Shown: positions 46,171 to 63,485, numbered from the stretch's first letter. The stretch is DNA of 64,000 nt from Bryum argenteum (GCA_037043015.1 CM073330.1:4489263-4553262); one strand, 5' to 3'. Made by a program: numbers and translations. Notes: generated by a model from the letters alone, not told the origin.

Positions 46171-47040
46171 TGTACTTGTGTTAATATTCTAAGAAACATG
46201 ATCCTATATTATTTTTTTCAAATGTATACGACACAAACTAAAGTATTCCCAGAACACTTGTTAGTCAAACACACATTTTAAATTAGCAAGATGTCACTTT
46301 CTAGGAGAAAATTGAAAACTAATCTTGGGGTCACTTTACACTATGGACCATGAAGATTGACCATGGCCTTCTAAAATTTTTGATTGGAGAGTAAAGTACT
46401 CTTGGTCCCATTTGGCTTTTACACTACCTTGAAAAGGCCCTCGACAAAACCGCAGTGCACCAACAGCAAAAACAAAGGATACTTTGTCAAATGAAGTTAT
46501 CTTCCTATTGAAAGATTTGTATATAGTGTTGCATGTCAAATCATACATAGAAAAATTTTCAAGTTCAAAACATGTTAGTTATGAATCTCTTTAGTTTTAA
46601 AACTTGTGTAATTGTGTACACACATGTATTTTACTCTGATTAATGATTAGATTCTAAAACTTATGAAGTTTTCAAGTAAGTGGTTGAAAAATTTAAGTTT
46701 CGATAGTTCCATAGTCATGATTGCCACAAGAAACTTCATCTCGTAATTTGAATTTGAAAACTGCCGCTCCATTGGTTCGAACCAGCACCCTCGCGCCACC
46801 AACTGTACGAGACCAAGACGCTGCCTCTGGTCTACCTGACCGCCGAAACCATACTGTGATGTCTGCAAATGAGAAGTCAAATGAATTATAATACTACTCC
46901 TTCTAAGCTCTCTCTCTCTAATATTATTTCAGATTAAAATCCTATAAGACATATGACGCAAAGTTATCAAACTATAAGTATAGGCCATACTAAATCAGCA
47001 TAGACTCAAACAAATACGACTTATTTCAAAAGAAATAGAA
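46171..47040. other. Intergenic; tRNA-like fragment
   Basis: No gene. On the minus strand 46764-46830 has a D-arm-like ACAGTTGGTGGCGCGAG followed by a B-box GGTTCGAACC (46774-46783). This resembles a tRNA-derived SINE head or partial tRNA; the anticodon arm is not recognisable. Confidence 0.35.
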
Positions 47041-50000
47041 CCTTTTGACGAAAAACAACTCACTTTGTGTCAACCTTGCATAGAAGGCAAACAACACAAA
47101 GAAAAGCTCCTTAAACAAGGAGCAAGAAGAGCCACTGAATTAGAGTTAATTCATTCTGACATTTGTGGACCCATGCAAGTTAAAACACATTTAGAATATA
47201 CTTATTTCATGACATTCATTGATGACTTATCAAGATTTTGTCATATATATATTTGATGGATCATAAATCTGAGGCATTTGGTAAATTTCAACTTTATAAA
47301 AGCTATGTGGAGAAACAAACACATTACAAAATCAAAATATTAAGAACTGATCAAGGTGGTGAGTACTTTTCAAATGAGTTCTCAACCTTTTTCAAGAACA
47401 AGGTACTAAAAGAGAAACAACTATAGCATATACACCTCAACAAAATGGTGTATCCAAACGCAAGAATAGAAGATTGGTGGGAGCAATAATCTCTATGTTA
47501 TCACACGCAAAATTACCTAATATATTCTAGAGAGAAGCACTTCGTACAACTACCTACCTCCAAAATAGAAGTCCTACTAAATCCATACATTAAAATACTA
47601 CCCCATTTGATACATGGACCGGTAGACAACCCAATTTATCCTACTTAAATATTTTTGGATCTAAAGCATATATGTGTTTGTTCCTAAAGTACAAAGAAGA
47701 AAACTAGATTCTCATTCAAATGAAGCTATATTTCTAGGTTATAGCAAAGAAGCTAAAGCTTACCGTTTATTAAATAAACAAAATCATAAAATCAGAATAT
47801 TAAGAGATGTTATATTTGATGAAGTCCAATAGAAGATTCGTGAACAACAACCATTTCAGAAAGAATTTGGATCAATAAGTTCAATAAATCCTACTTTATT
47901 CAAATCATTAACCATTGTGATGAACAATCATCACAATGAGTTACCACCAACTCAAGAAACACCTCATCTTCCTATTCAATCAAATGTACAAGAACAACAA
48001 TCCATACAACAGACTAAGTAGAGTTTACAAAGACCAACTTTGTCACAGCAAATAAATCAATTGAATTCAAATAACTCAACAAGTACTATAAGAAATAGTA
48101 CATTCCACGTAACTTCAACTTCAGATTTCATTGATGTTAACTCACCTCACACAATTGAAACTGACTCAACTTTACAAACACCATATGCACCTCCAAATTA
48201 ATTAGATTGACATGAAAGACAAGTTCAACCAATAAGGCGATTATTAGAATCAATTGTTGGACAACCATCCACCAAGACATCTAATCCTAAACCACTTCAT
48301 CAAGCCAATATTGTTCAACTTTCATTGGATCCACCGCAAACTATGCAAGAAGCTTTGATAAGACCTGATTCACAACAAATGCCAAGAAGCAATACAAGCT
48401 GAAATCAATTCTTTAGAGAAATACAAAACCTGGTTGCTTACACCTTTGCCACCAAATCGTAAACCTGTAAGTTCAAAATGAATTTTTAAGATTACAACAA
48501 AGGCGGATGGAATTTTAAATAAATAAAAAGCGCGCTCAGTGGCACGTGACTTCACTCAAATACAAGGAATTGATTATACAGAAAATTTCTCACCACTTGT
48601 CAAACTAAATTCCATCAAGTGTATCACTTGTTGCTCTTGCTACTCAACACAATTTTGAAAATCCATCAATCAGATGTAAAAACTGCATTATTGAATGGAT
48701 TCATCGAGGAAGACATTTGTATGTTTGTACCTGAAAGCTATCCATTACCTTCTAATTCAAATATTGCTTGTAAACTTAAAAAGTCAATATATGGACTTGG
48801 GCAATCTTCAAGAGCATGGTATCAAAGACTACATCAATATTTACTCATGCATAAGTTCCAAAGATTGCAAGTGTTTATATTAAACAAGAGACTAACAACA
48901 ACAATTTTGCATAATTACATTTTATGTGGATGACTGCATATTAATGAGTAATCAACTCAATTTAATACACGGTATAAAAGCTATTCTACAAACGGAATTT
49001 GACATGTCCGATGAAGGAGATCTTCACTATACCTTAAGAAATGCAATTATACGAAATAGAATAGAAGGTTGGACAATGATACATGATTGAACAAAAATAT
49101 CTCACATCCAAACTTCAACAATACTATATGTTAAATTGCAATTCAGTAAGTACCCAGGCTATGCAATTAGGGACTCATTTAATCAATTAAAGAAGACCTC
49201 TTATCTATCATCAAAAAAAAATCAACATTTATATTCCTAAATAGTACACAGCCTAATGCATGTTGTAGTGAATACCCGTCCAGATTGTGTTTATGCAATC
49301 AGCTCATTAGCACAATATTTAGCAACTCCAGCACATTCACACATTTACACACTTAGAAGAATATTAAGGTTTGTGAAAGGAACCTTATCTTTTGGGATAC
49401 GCTATCAAAAATCTCCTCAAAGAGAAATACTTCATGGATACTCTGAGCTCATTGGGCTGGGTGTAAAAACACCCGCTGCTCCGCGTTAGACTATTGTTTT
49501 CTTTAACCCCTAAATTTCCTTGTTGTTTTTGGAACCTTGAAACCTCAAAACTGCCATTTTCTACCACTATGTACTCCCGGCGGTACGAGTCAGATTTTTT
49601 TACTTTATTTTGACTTCTAACCGTAAGATCTTGTATAAAACCCTAATTGGAAAAACTGATCTAAATTTCAACCGTTGGATGTTTGGCATTTGTGAGATCA
49701 TAACGTTCAAAGTTACGACAAATGTTTTTTTGGGTATTGCCCGAGAGACAAAATGTCAATGGTGCAAAGGGCAAATTGATGATGATTACCTCAAACATTT
49801 TGGTCTCATTTTTTTTCATGTAGGTTAATGGGTTCTTCACGCTCATGCAAAAACTTCGAAACAGATTCCACTTTTAGAACCTTCACTAAAAATGTTTTCC
49901 AACTTAGGGTCTAAATTCTCCCATTAGAGTTGAAATATGAAAAAACTTGGTGGTATCTATAGAGTTTTGAATTTTGAAAAAGTGAACGGTGAGAGGGTGC

Positions 50001-51000
50001 ACTCATAGGATTGTGAATTTTGGGCACAACTTTTGTTCAAAAATTTTACAATCTCAATTTGTTATGAATTTTTAAAGATTTACAGTAAGAAAATTAGAAA
50101 AATAAAAAAGATGCACCTTACAAAGTTGGACCCCTTATTAGCCCCACTACACCCTTTACATGCATTCATAAAAATATCAAAGTAGATCTTGTTGTTATAA
50201 ATGCAATGGCCTAAATTGGTCAAAGTTGACTTATATTTATGACATGTGTAAGTAAAATTCACTCGTGGATAGTGCCACCTATGTGGAATACATTGAAATT
50301 ACATTGTATAGTGCCCCTTCTCGACTCCAAAACAAAATAATGCCATAGAAGTCGTGAAAATGAGAATTTTACACCAAGATTTTTACAACATCTTCATCAT
50401 GAAAATGCCCACCTCCGATAAAAAATTAGCAAAAAATATCAATTTTTACTACTTCACTTACGCTGCCCAAAAGTCCAAAACAGCTAAAACCCGTTTTGGG
50501 TTTTAAGGAAAGTTAGGGGTTAAGTTGGTGGTGTCGTTTCCTGGAGAAGCAAGAAACACAATCAATTGCATTGTCCTCTAGAGAATCAAAATACATGGCT
50601 TTAACAAAAGCCATTCTGAAGCTGTTTGGCTAAGAAGATGCCTAGAAGAATTAGGGTTTCCACAAACTAATCCTACAATAATATATTTTGATAGCCAAAG
50701 TGTTATTGCATTGACAAACAATCCAAAGTACCATTTCCGCTCTAAATACATTGATACTCAATATCACTTCACACGTAATAAAGCTATTGCTAAGCACACA
50801 AAATTCACGTTTATTGCTACAGCTGAGATGACCGTCCACATTTTTACCAAGTCATTACAATGTGACAAAGACTATCATTGTAATATGACTAAACTTGGAA
50901 TGTGTCTACTACCAAATTCAAGACAAGATACAACATACCAATCACTATTAGCATACACAAAGTTACTACTTCCAGAAAAAAAATTTACTTCTTGACCACT
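47041..51000 (+). pseudogene. Decayed Ty1/Copia retrotransposon polyprotein
   Basis: Order on the plus strand is that of a Copia pol: GAG-pre-integrase end (LCQPCIEGKQHKEKL, 47062), integrase (HSDICGPM, TDQGGEY), reverse transcriptase (DVKTALLNGFIEEDICM at about 48674, YVDDC at 48923-48937) and RNase H (HVVVNTRPDCVYA near 49259; SSRESKYMALTKAI about 50580; FDSQSVIALTNNPKYHFRSK). Many stops and shifts break it. In integrase the usual NGVAERKN motif reads NGVSKRKN, so the catalytic Glu is Lys (codon 47456-47458). Gag and 5' LTR are not seen, so the element is 5' truncated. A separate transposon (49507-50519) interrupts RNase H. No LTR pair is recognised. Confidence 0.9.
49507..50519. mobile_element. 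piggyBac-like non-autonomous element, 1,013 bp, nested in Copia
   Basis: TTAA at 49503-49506 and 50520-50523 flanks inverted termini CCCCTAAATTTCCTT and AAGGAAAGTTAGGGG (one mismatch). TTAA duplication plus CCC/GGG ends is the piggyBac hallmark. Copia RNase H reading (WAGCKNTRCSALDYCFL before, SWRSKK after) resumes across the insert, confirming the boundaries. No transposase frame is present. Confidence 0.9.
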
Positions 51001-51968
51001 TTTTGAATGGGAGAATAAGCCTGCAATCAGATGCAATATCAAAAACTTGTTCAAAAAAACAAAAAAAATTATACAAAAGCATATAAAGATAAAACAGAAA
51101 AGAAAGAAAATTATCGCGTGCAGCAGCACAGTTCTCCAAAATCCGCGAAATGTTTGCTCATCGTTTGGAAAGAAACGATAAATAATGATATGGGCCAGTA
51201 TTCTTGCAGATACAACACAAACAAGTGTCAAGAGCACTTTCTCCAAGCAGAAACACCAAGCAGGAAACAAAACTTAAGGGTCAGTGAGCACCAAAGACAA
51301 GGGCAAGATGGGCTTCAATCCATTGAATGGAGAGCGAATAGGATGCGTGGACAAACAAGAGCGCACCTTCGATCGCCACCAAACTCACATCCCCTTACTC
51401 CGACTTCGGCTACCCCCACTTGTCCAGCCTCCAAAACAACACACAAATACTGAAGCCGCCAATACTTCCTCCTTCGCTGCACAAAACCCTAACACGACAC
51501 GATCGTTTTGGATGAATGAATCAGAACGGATGACAAGTTCAAAACTAATGATATTTCCTCAGTATACTAGTGGGAGTGGTAAACATATTTAGAATTTTAT
51601 AATAAAAATAGTATACTAGAGAAAATAGTATAGCATTATAAATAGAAAAGGTGGGTCTTTCTAGAAGGACACCAGATAACAATCCTTATGGATAAATGAT
51701 GTAAAAAGGCTACATCGTGCTGCAATCTCAATCTAGGTGCTGGATCGAGGTAATTCTCAATTCTCTGTGGAAGTGTCGGTAGCCTGAATTGGTTCGCGGC
51801 TGAGAAAGCTTGCTTCTCGACTACCGTATCTTCTGTTAATGGCTGTGTACATCGCACTCTCTCATTGTGATCGAAGGTTCACGATCTATCAGATTCTGAT
51901 GCATGTTGGAGTGTGAGTTAATTTACGTTTCCTGAAGCTGTGGGGAGTTCGTAGGGGTGTAGGGGGAG
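51001..51968. other. Copia 3' flank and upstream region of unidentified gene
   Basis: After the RNase H frame a purine stretch AATGGGAGAA (51006-51015) could be a polypurine tract. Frames at 51031-51453 and 51284-51592 overlap, are of unlike composition and have no domain, so I do not call them genes. Confidence 0.35.
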
Positions 51969-52924
51969 ATGGTGCTCACGTACGATGAAGCAGTGAACCT
52001 GATAGCCGACCGAGCGATCAACAGGACGTTCGACGATGCGGCAGTGCAGAGCATGGCGTTGCGTTTCAAAGAAGCGAACACCAGGGTCCCCGTAGATATA
52101 TGGTGGGGGGCCCGGGTAAAGTGGAGCCTTACGCTATTTGAGGAGACGATAACGGCAGCAGGCCCCGAGTGGTGTTCGAACGTACTTAATTCGTTTACCG
52201 GCGGACTGGTAAGAGTAAAAAAACCACTACAAAATTCCTACTACAGAAACATACGAGCCGAAACTACTAAAGGCATTCCATCCAGCGTAAGCATCTGGAT
52301 CCATCCCATCAGACTTCATTGTTCCCACAATCGCTCCAACTGACATGAAGCAAGTGAAATTAAGCTGGATGGTGATCTTGAATAAACACGTTCCTGCCCT
52401 CAGAGCTCCATCAAGCCCTCCGTATAGGAATACCTGGAAACTCCTGGACCTCGAAGTAGCGGACCATCGGCAGCTTAACATTACCACCCAACTCTCAGGT
52501 AAGAATCTAGCAAATCCTACGTAAGTGTTATTGATACGTTGATCCCATCCAGAACCGACCACATGTAGGTTGCACGATTGCGATCGGGACTGCCGACCGA
52601 AGGTATTGCATGGGCCATACGCAACCTTCTTCGGCGACGGGACTAAGTGGAGAGCAGCATGCGAACAATCTGTGACAGGGTCCTGTCTTCAATGGATTGC
52701 CCCCGGACACGAAACTGGAGTTCGTGTTCTTCATTCAGCGAGGAAGCACGAGCGACGCCGGCACTGATGGACAGGAACGGTACGCCAACGCGTTGGAATT
52801 CGTAGTAGGCACCAAAGTTTCTTTCATTGTTGCAGTCGTTAGCGGGGATCATATTCTTGCAGATGAGAAAGTGTTCGTGGTCACTCATGAGAGCGCCTCA
52901 CTGTGGACCATCACACTGGTCTAG
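51969..52924 (+). pseudogene. Unidentified multi-exon gene, probably broken
   Basis: Not recognised. Piece A (51969-52208) begins MVLTYDEAVNLIADRAINRT and ends at a good donor after FTGGL. Piece B, open to 52498, reads IVPTIAPTDMKQVKLSWMVI and ends at a good donor after TQLSG. Its 5' splice acceptor is unclear; 52348 would keep phase. Piece C starts at 52569 in phase (CTIAIGTADRRYCMG), meets TGA at 52673-52675, then continues in the same frame to TAG as NGLPPDTKLEFVFFIQRG and NALEFVVGTKVSFIVAVVSG. The last part has the alternating pattern of a beta-rich domain. Codon composition is richer in G/C than the neighbouring transposon. Either a recent pseudogene or a gene whose intron I have not resolved. 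Confidence 0.4.
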
Positions 52925-53942
52925 TTTGTCACACTTTCTCACATCTAGTTCCTTTTCTCAAGCCCATCATCAGCGTCAACGAGATTTCGGAGATCCATAC
53001 CACACTTTTGTATACGAAGTTATGATTTCAGACAGAAACTTGAATAAATAGTATCATGCCAAAAGTGCGACATGCAGAGATCAAATGACCTTGTCGATCG
53101 TGCGCAGGCTCACATCGAAGTTTGCTTGCACCATAGCCCCCTCACACCATCACTGGCCTCGAAGAACACATCATTCGAGACTTTGAGAGTGAGTTTCTTT
53201 CAAGCTAGCTAAGTTACGCATGTGCCTCGATCGATCTCCGTAGTGACAACACTCAACAGTCAAATTCTCAAAGGTTGAATGTTGAAAAGAATTGTTCAAA
53301 TTGTATCAAAATGTGGTCAGAGAGAAACATAGGGAGCAAAGTCATTGTTGCAAGAACCAACCCTCGGCGTTATAAGGGTGATGTATTAATCCTTCAACGC
53401 CAAGCCAGCCCGAGAAGCTCTTTCCCAACAGAATCTGCTCTGTAGCTCTCATTGTACATAACTGTTTACTTGTATTTTAATGTCAAAGTGGTTACCTTCT
53501 TATGTTGCAATTCAAATCATAATTTGTATGAGTGATTTTGTGCTTTGAAAGGATTGTGGTAGGTGGGTTGGAGTTGTACATAACCTTGTAGGAGGTTGCA
53601 AGCTCATCATTGATTGGTTCATTCATGATGCCCAAGTTCGAAAAGTGTACTATTCATGATGCCCAAGTCCAAAAGATGAAAGATGCTGTGATCCAATTTT
53701 GGGCTGCCCGTTTCAGACCCCATGGGCGTTTAAGGGTAAATTAAATGAAACCAATACACTTGAACCATGGCAAGAATGTTATTGTAAATGTTAACTGTTA
53801 ACGATTATATAACTCCCGTTATAAAGGGTAGACTGTAGTAATAAGGCTACTACGCAACAACCAGTGTCAGATTCATGACCGCTTTGGTCACTCAATGCAC
53901 TTGTTGAAAGCAATAACTGAAAGTAAAGGATTTGCTTTGATC
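52925..53942. other. Intergenic between unidentified gene and citrate synthase
   Basis: No gene. Contains a direct repeat TTCATGATGCCCAAGT (53622 and 53652). The last part is probably the 3' UTR of the minus-strand citrate synthase. Confidence 0.5.
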
Positions 53943-58456
<4,514 letters not shown>

Positions 58457-60240
58457 ATCTTCAAGACAGAACACATCAGACCAAGAAAGAGTCAATAAAA
58501 ATTAATGCAAAAACTCTATTGCCAGGTTATCAATATGAGAAGATAGTGAGGAGTTTCAGATGGTAGGGCTCTATTATGCAGCCACTGCGAAAATATGCTA
58601 AAACTTCTGCATACATTTGACGTTTCCTACATTTACTTAACTTCCTCTTCAACCTCGACTATACGGAACTTCAGCTCCTTATCAAACCCTCAAGCTGTTC
58701 AGCAAAATTGGAATCTCAATAATCTGGATGATTCATGATCCACCCCCTGTGATTCTTCGTAACAATTTTATGTCCATCGAGCAAGACATCAATCTGCCCG
58801 TACTTTCAGCAATAAGTATCGAGTCAACAATTCACGTATTCAAACAGAACCAAACAAAATAGTAGCTGATCTACCTAATCACGCTCCGAAAGATACGAAT
58901 CTCCAAGCACAGCTAAACCAGATCAAAAAATATGCGCTCTATATATTGTCAAGCTTCACCAATCAGAACTGCTATTCCATCCAAGATTTCCACAGCAACA
59001 TCGTACCCCCGGTAATTCGCGTAAGACGAGATTCATCTATTCAGAAAACTACACTAAACAAATGCAACAAATGCGCCAACTCCTCGAAAACGAGCTTAAA
59101 TAGTAGGCGCCACACCCTGACACCGTCAAATCACCTCTCCGCGAAAAAAAACAAACGATCGAAGCATTACCTCCGGAAGCATCTACAATTCTCTACTACG
59201 CGAAACCAGACGACTCACGTACTCCGACACTATTCCTGCAACGTTTTCAGAACGAATCATTCACCAAAGACAATCGAAAGTGAAATCAAATACTTTCAGC
59301 ACGCTGTTAGTTTTCCCGTAATACTGTAAAAATCACCACAAGTCCGGCCTCTCACACAACTAAATCGAAAGAAATCAGACTCCTGATGACGATCAAATCG
59401 TGAAGTGCTAGTACGAAAAAAAATTCCAGAAGACGACTAAGTAACACCGTACCGAGAGCGCTTCGATATCCTTTTTCACGATCGAGCTCCTTCTTCAACC
59501 AATTCCTAGAAAAGAAAAATCTGCTTGAGATTTCGAGCAAAGAAATTTCTTAGACAACGATGTACGCAATCTACTTCGCCGCGATACAACAAACATTGAC
59601 CTGAACAATGATTTTCACACTATCTTCCACTCTCGCACCTATTTCATTATACTTAAAGAAACGAATGATCATATCGAAAAGCGCTAGAATAGAAAAAATT
59701 CCAGAGGAAGATCAAGAGCCAAGAGAAGTTCAATTCCAATCCAGCTTCTACTTCAACCGATTATAACAGGAGAATTTTTTTTTGAGACTGTGAGCAAAAA
59801 AAACTGAATTGAACTTGCTAAATAACGTAGTCAATGGTGTACGCACTCTGTTTCACGAAACTCGACCTGATCACTAATGAATACAAGTACGGCCACTGTC
59901 GCACCTAACACGAAAGTAATAGAAGACGATCAACAGGCCGAGAAGAGCTAGAGTAGAAAGAAAAAAATAAATCCAGAGGACGATCATGTACCGATTGCGC
60001 TGCAGTTCCGATCAAGTACCTGCTCCGACTACGAGGAGAGAAATTTTGTTCGGAAATATGAGCAAGGAAAATTGGAGCGAACCTGTTTGATGGTGCGTGC
60101 TTGCCAGCAATACACTCAATTGAATGCGTGAACACAAAAGAGTTGTTCGGCGGCTCTAGCTGTTCGTCCAGTGCGAGTGTACTTTCGTCCGGGAGTTTCG
60201 TTCGTCACCGTTTTGTCACCGTGTAGCGGATAAGTATCAC
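58457..60240 (-). promoter_or_regulatory. Citrate synthase leader, leader intron(s) and upstream region
   Basis: Acceptor CTTGAAG sits 2 bp before the start codon, so the 5' UTR is spliced. Upstream sequence contains three diverged tandem units of about 270 bp (59385-60140, listed separately). ORF-like stretches at 58946-59329 (plus strand) are without domains. Confidence 0.5.
59385..60140. repeat. Three diverged tandem units of about 270 bp upstream of citrate synthase
   Basis: Units starting near 59385, 59665 and 59925 share GACGATCAA, AGCTAGAGTAGAAAGAAAAA-type A-rich words, TTCCAGAGGA, a CTTC(T)ACTTCAACCGA/CTCCGACTACGAGG block, a T-rich or TTGTTCGG stretch and GAGCAAAG/GAGCAAGGAAAA. Similarity is moderate and best seen by lining up ATTCCAGAAGACGA, ATTCCAGAGGAAGA and AATCCAGAGGACGA. 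Confidence 0.6.
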
Positions 60241-60959
60241 GTCGGCAGGTGTGACCATCATCCAGAGCATGTTGGCTTACTTGGCCGCTCTCACGGAGCT
60301 TCGCTTTTAGGTGTCGTCAAGTGAAATGCGACGACACTTCGCGAGCGAGGTGAGGTCAAAGTGCTTACCTCTGCATGGTTCGCTCCGCTTGAAAAAGAGG
60401 GAGCATATTGTACCATGGTAAAAATACATGCAAAAGACTCAATTATGTTTCGGGCCATAAGGGAAAAGCTCACTCAAATGATTTGTGCTCTAGAATGGAG
60501 CTTTACACTTCTTCACTGAGAGGTACATAAGAGCTTTGGAACCCAACAATCCATGTACTTACACTGAATAAGACAGGGTCTCATTTTAGAACACCATCCT
60601 AAAAACACCAATAACTTCACCTTCAAAAGTTCATGACAAATTGTAAAAGAGTCCAAATCTCATGATTCCACTTGCTCTATCCTTTTATTTACTTTCTCCA
60701 TGCATGAAATTGCCTGCACTCTTAATTTCATTTCAAATTCTCCCTGCTAGATTTTGTGCCATTTTATAGTACCTTCTCTTTCAGGTTGAAGCCCCATGAG
60801 TTGGTTCGTATTTAACGTGTTTCCCTCTTCAAGGAATATTGCCTAATAGGTAAATCATTATTAACCTCTTAAATAGAAAAAAATGAAAAAAGTAAGATGA
60901 AAAAAAATCCAAACTCATTTTAACAAGTAACTATATTTATTCACTTTTAATTCGCCATA
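60241..60959. other. Intergenic between divergent citrate synthase and glutaredoxin-like genes
   Basis: No gene. A short inverted repeat GTGTCGTC / GACGACAC lies at 60312-60338. Otherwise unremarkable. Confidence 0.45.
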
Positions 60960-61047
60960 CTCCCTCTCTCCTACTAAGTGTGTCATGTAGGTTCAAATCT
61001 ACCTGAAGAGATAGATTTGGGAGAACCTACTACAAGGACATAGGGAG
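60960..61047. mobile_element. Stowaway-like MITE, 88 bp
   Basis: Begins CTCCCTCTCTCC and ends AGGGAG, flanked by TA on both sides (60958-60959 and 61048-61049), the Tc1/mariner-type target. The interior folds back: TGTAGGTTC with GAACCTAC and AAATCTA with TAGATTT around a 10-nt loop. Confidence 0.75.
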
Positions 61048-61519
61048 TATTAACTTCAGTTCTTTTTCCATCAAAATGGCATGTCCCAGATATTTGTTCA
61101 GAAACAAGTAAAGAGGATTTGAAACAAATGAATTTAGTTACTTGCACATTTAGGCAGAAGGTGCAAAACCATGATGCGCTGAAATCTACAAAAATCAAAG
61201 AAATTTATAGATATTAGATTCATGCTTGACAAATTACCAAAAGCATTCCACCATTCTGAGAAAGTCGACGTCGAGTGGCTCCAACTTCAATCAGGAGCTA
61301 CAGCAATTAGGGTTACAAAGTGTAAGTGACAGAAGTCTATTTTTTCTGAAGAACTCATGTGATCTCGAAGCAACTTTGGATTGTCGCCGATGGAAAGATC
61401 TTCGCAAACAATGCTCTGAAATTCTTGCCGCTTGCATAGTGGAACAGAAGCTCTAGTTTGAATTGAACGCCAATTCAGTTTGTATCTTGTTTCTTGAGGT
61501 GAGGAGCTCTGCTGTGAAG

Positions 61520-62406
61520 ATGTATTTGAGCGCAGAGATAGGGTTGAAGTTGTCCAAATCTTGCATTAGACAACACGCCTCTCTCTACAGAGTTTCCTCG
61601 AAAACCGCTGCAAGTGTGAATGGGAAAGAATTGGCTGGATTGTTACCAGCAGCTAGGGTTTCGAGTGGCAGGTGCTTCGCCACGCAGAATCCCGGATACA
61701 GTGTAGTTAGTGGCAGTTCAGATGAGAGTATGTTGTTTAAGGAACAGAAGCAATTGGAAAAGAGTAAGTTAGTTCTGTATAGTAAGCCAGGCTGCTGTCT
61801 CTGCGACGCGTTGAAGGAGAAAATGCAGCTTGCGTTCATGTTAGGAGGCGATCACGATTTATCAGAAGTTGAACTTGAGGTACCATTCCGAAAATCTTCC
61901 TCTTGTATATGACACATGTAAGCAATGGAATTTTCACGAGATAGAGGAATTGCCCAGTGAAGAAGCAAATAGAATATGTTGCACATTTTCTGATGTATCA
62001 AGTGGCATTCGTGTATTAATGTAGGTAAGAGATAACATTGTATGTCCATATAGATCGTTTTAGGCATTGGAATTCTCGTGATTTCTCTGACCAGGAAGCG
62101 AGTTAAGTACGGTCTCAATTTCTGATGTAGGTACGAGATATTACAACTAATGAAGCATGGGAGAAGGCGTATCAGTATGAAATTCCTGTCTTAAGGCGCT
62201 TGAGAGCTGACGATTCTGAGGTAAAAGCTGCAATTTTTAGTTCTCGTGGAGGAGAGGATACATCTTGTGGTGGGAATTCTATCTGGCTAACAAAAACAAT
62301 ATTGATGTTTCGCGTGCAGGAAACCATTCCAAGATTTTCTCCGCGGCTTACGGTTGAGCAGCTTCAGAAGAAGCTTGCTACTGCTTTGAGCTTTAAGAAA
62401 GATTAG
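61520..62406 (+). CDS. Glutaredoxin-like (DUF836) thiol-disulfide protein
   Basis: Three exons in phase 0: 61520-61879, 62131-62220, 62320-62406, giving 178 residues. The core begins at residue about 83 with KLVLYSKPGCCLCDALKEKM, a thioredoxin-fold strand then a redox CxxC (Cys92-Cys95). VRDITTNEAWEKAYQYEIPV follows with the cis-Pro expected at residue 139, and FSPRLTVEQLQKKLATAL as the last helix. The layout fits the small glutaredoxin-like family (Pfam Glrx-like, DUF836). Its substrate is unknown. The first 80 residues are rich in Ser, Lys, Arg and Ala with few acids early on and could be an organelle transit peptide; this is inference. The start is the first ATG in the exon; the frame stays open upstream, but only with non-ATG codons. 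Confidence 0.85.
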
Positions 62407-63485
62407 TTAGTAACTGTTTATCACATCTTGTTCATGATGTGCTATTCTTTAAAAACCCTCATGTAAATTCTATGTTCTTTTGAGAACGTCTGCACTTTTC
62501 CATAATCTACCCTCTCTTCAAGGGAGCTATGAATCCAGGCAATGAAGGCAATTCGATTTGGTGTTATACTGACACACTGGTACATGGATTGAGCTGCAGA
62601 CTCATGCACCTTGCTATCTTGCTCCGCAAGTCAGTATGTTACTCATTCTATAACATCGTTGTACCAATTTTTCGTGTAATTGTGGATCAACATGCTGGTT
62701 TGGAGTATCAAGTTCCCGGGTTCTTGCGAGTATAAGGTGTATTCATCATATACTGATGTTCAACCAATTTGTAATTGGAAACATACATTGAATTCATATG
62801 TAGAGGCATCGACCTCAGACGATTTGAAGCTTTGGTTGTTACCAAATCAAGTCTTATTCGCATGCAGACTGGGTATTTTTCTGTGTGATACTCGGTGTGG
62901 ATATCGAAGCTCGAATATGATGTCATTACAACGAGCACTACAGTAGAAATTGTGGAAATTCTGTGATACTCTACATGTTGGATGATACTCTAGTAGCATG
63001 TGTAGAATGATTGCCTTACCTATTCCCGTGTAGTCAAAGCATCCACATGCCTTTTCGAATGGAAATTTTAACCAGTTCATAGGCTCCCATGCTTTGGTCA
63101 TGGATCATTCCAAAATCATTCACTTTTCCAAATCATTTTTGTGTATGTACGCCGATTATGTAAGCTAACGTTGTAACACTTCCCCGCGACTAGATTACAG
63201 TACTTCCACAACTAAAGAATGACACATCAGAAGGCATTTTAGGGAGTAAATGCAATACTTTGATGATTGATAATCAGCTTAAGCTCTGGTGAAAAGCATT
63301 TCAAATAATAGCCATCCGAATTGGCTGCGCTTCAATGTTAGTGACTTCAGCCACAGAGGCTCACTTCACTCTGCTGGTACTAGAGATTCACTTGGAATAC
63401 AGCAGAGCTAGTCTAGAATTACAGGCACTAAACAAATCTGGCGACACCTGATCTAGAAGCAATACTCAATGATACTAATCATGTC
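62407..63485. other. Intergenic 3' of glutaredoxin-like gene
   Basis: No gene. Short frames on both strands (62529-63101) have no domain and overlap. The right end must include the 3' UTR of the minus-strand Cmc1-type gene. Confidence 0.5.
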
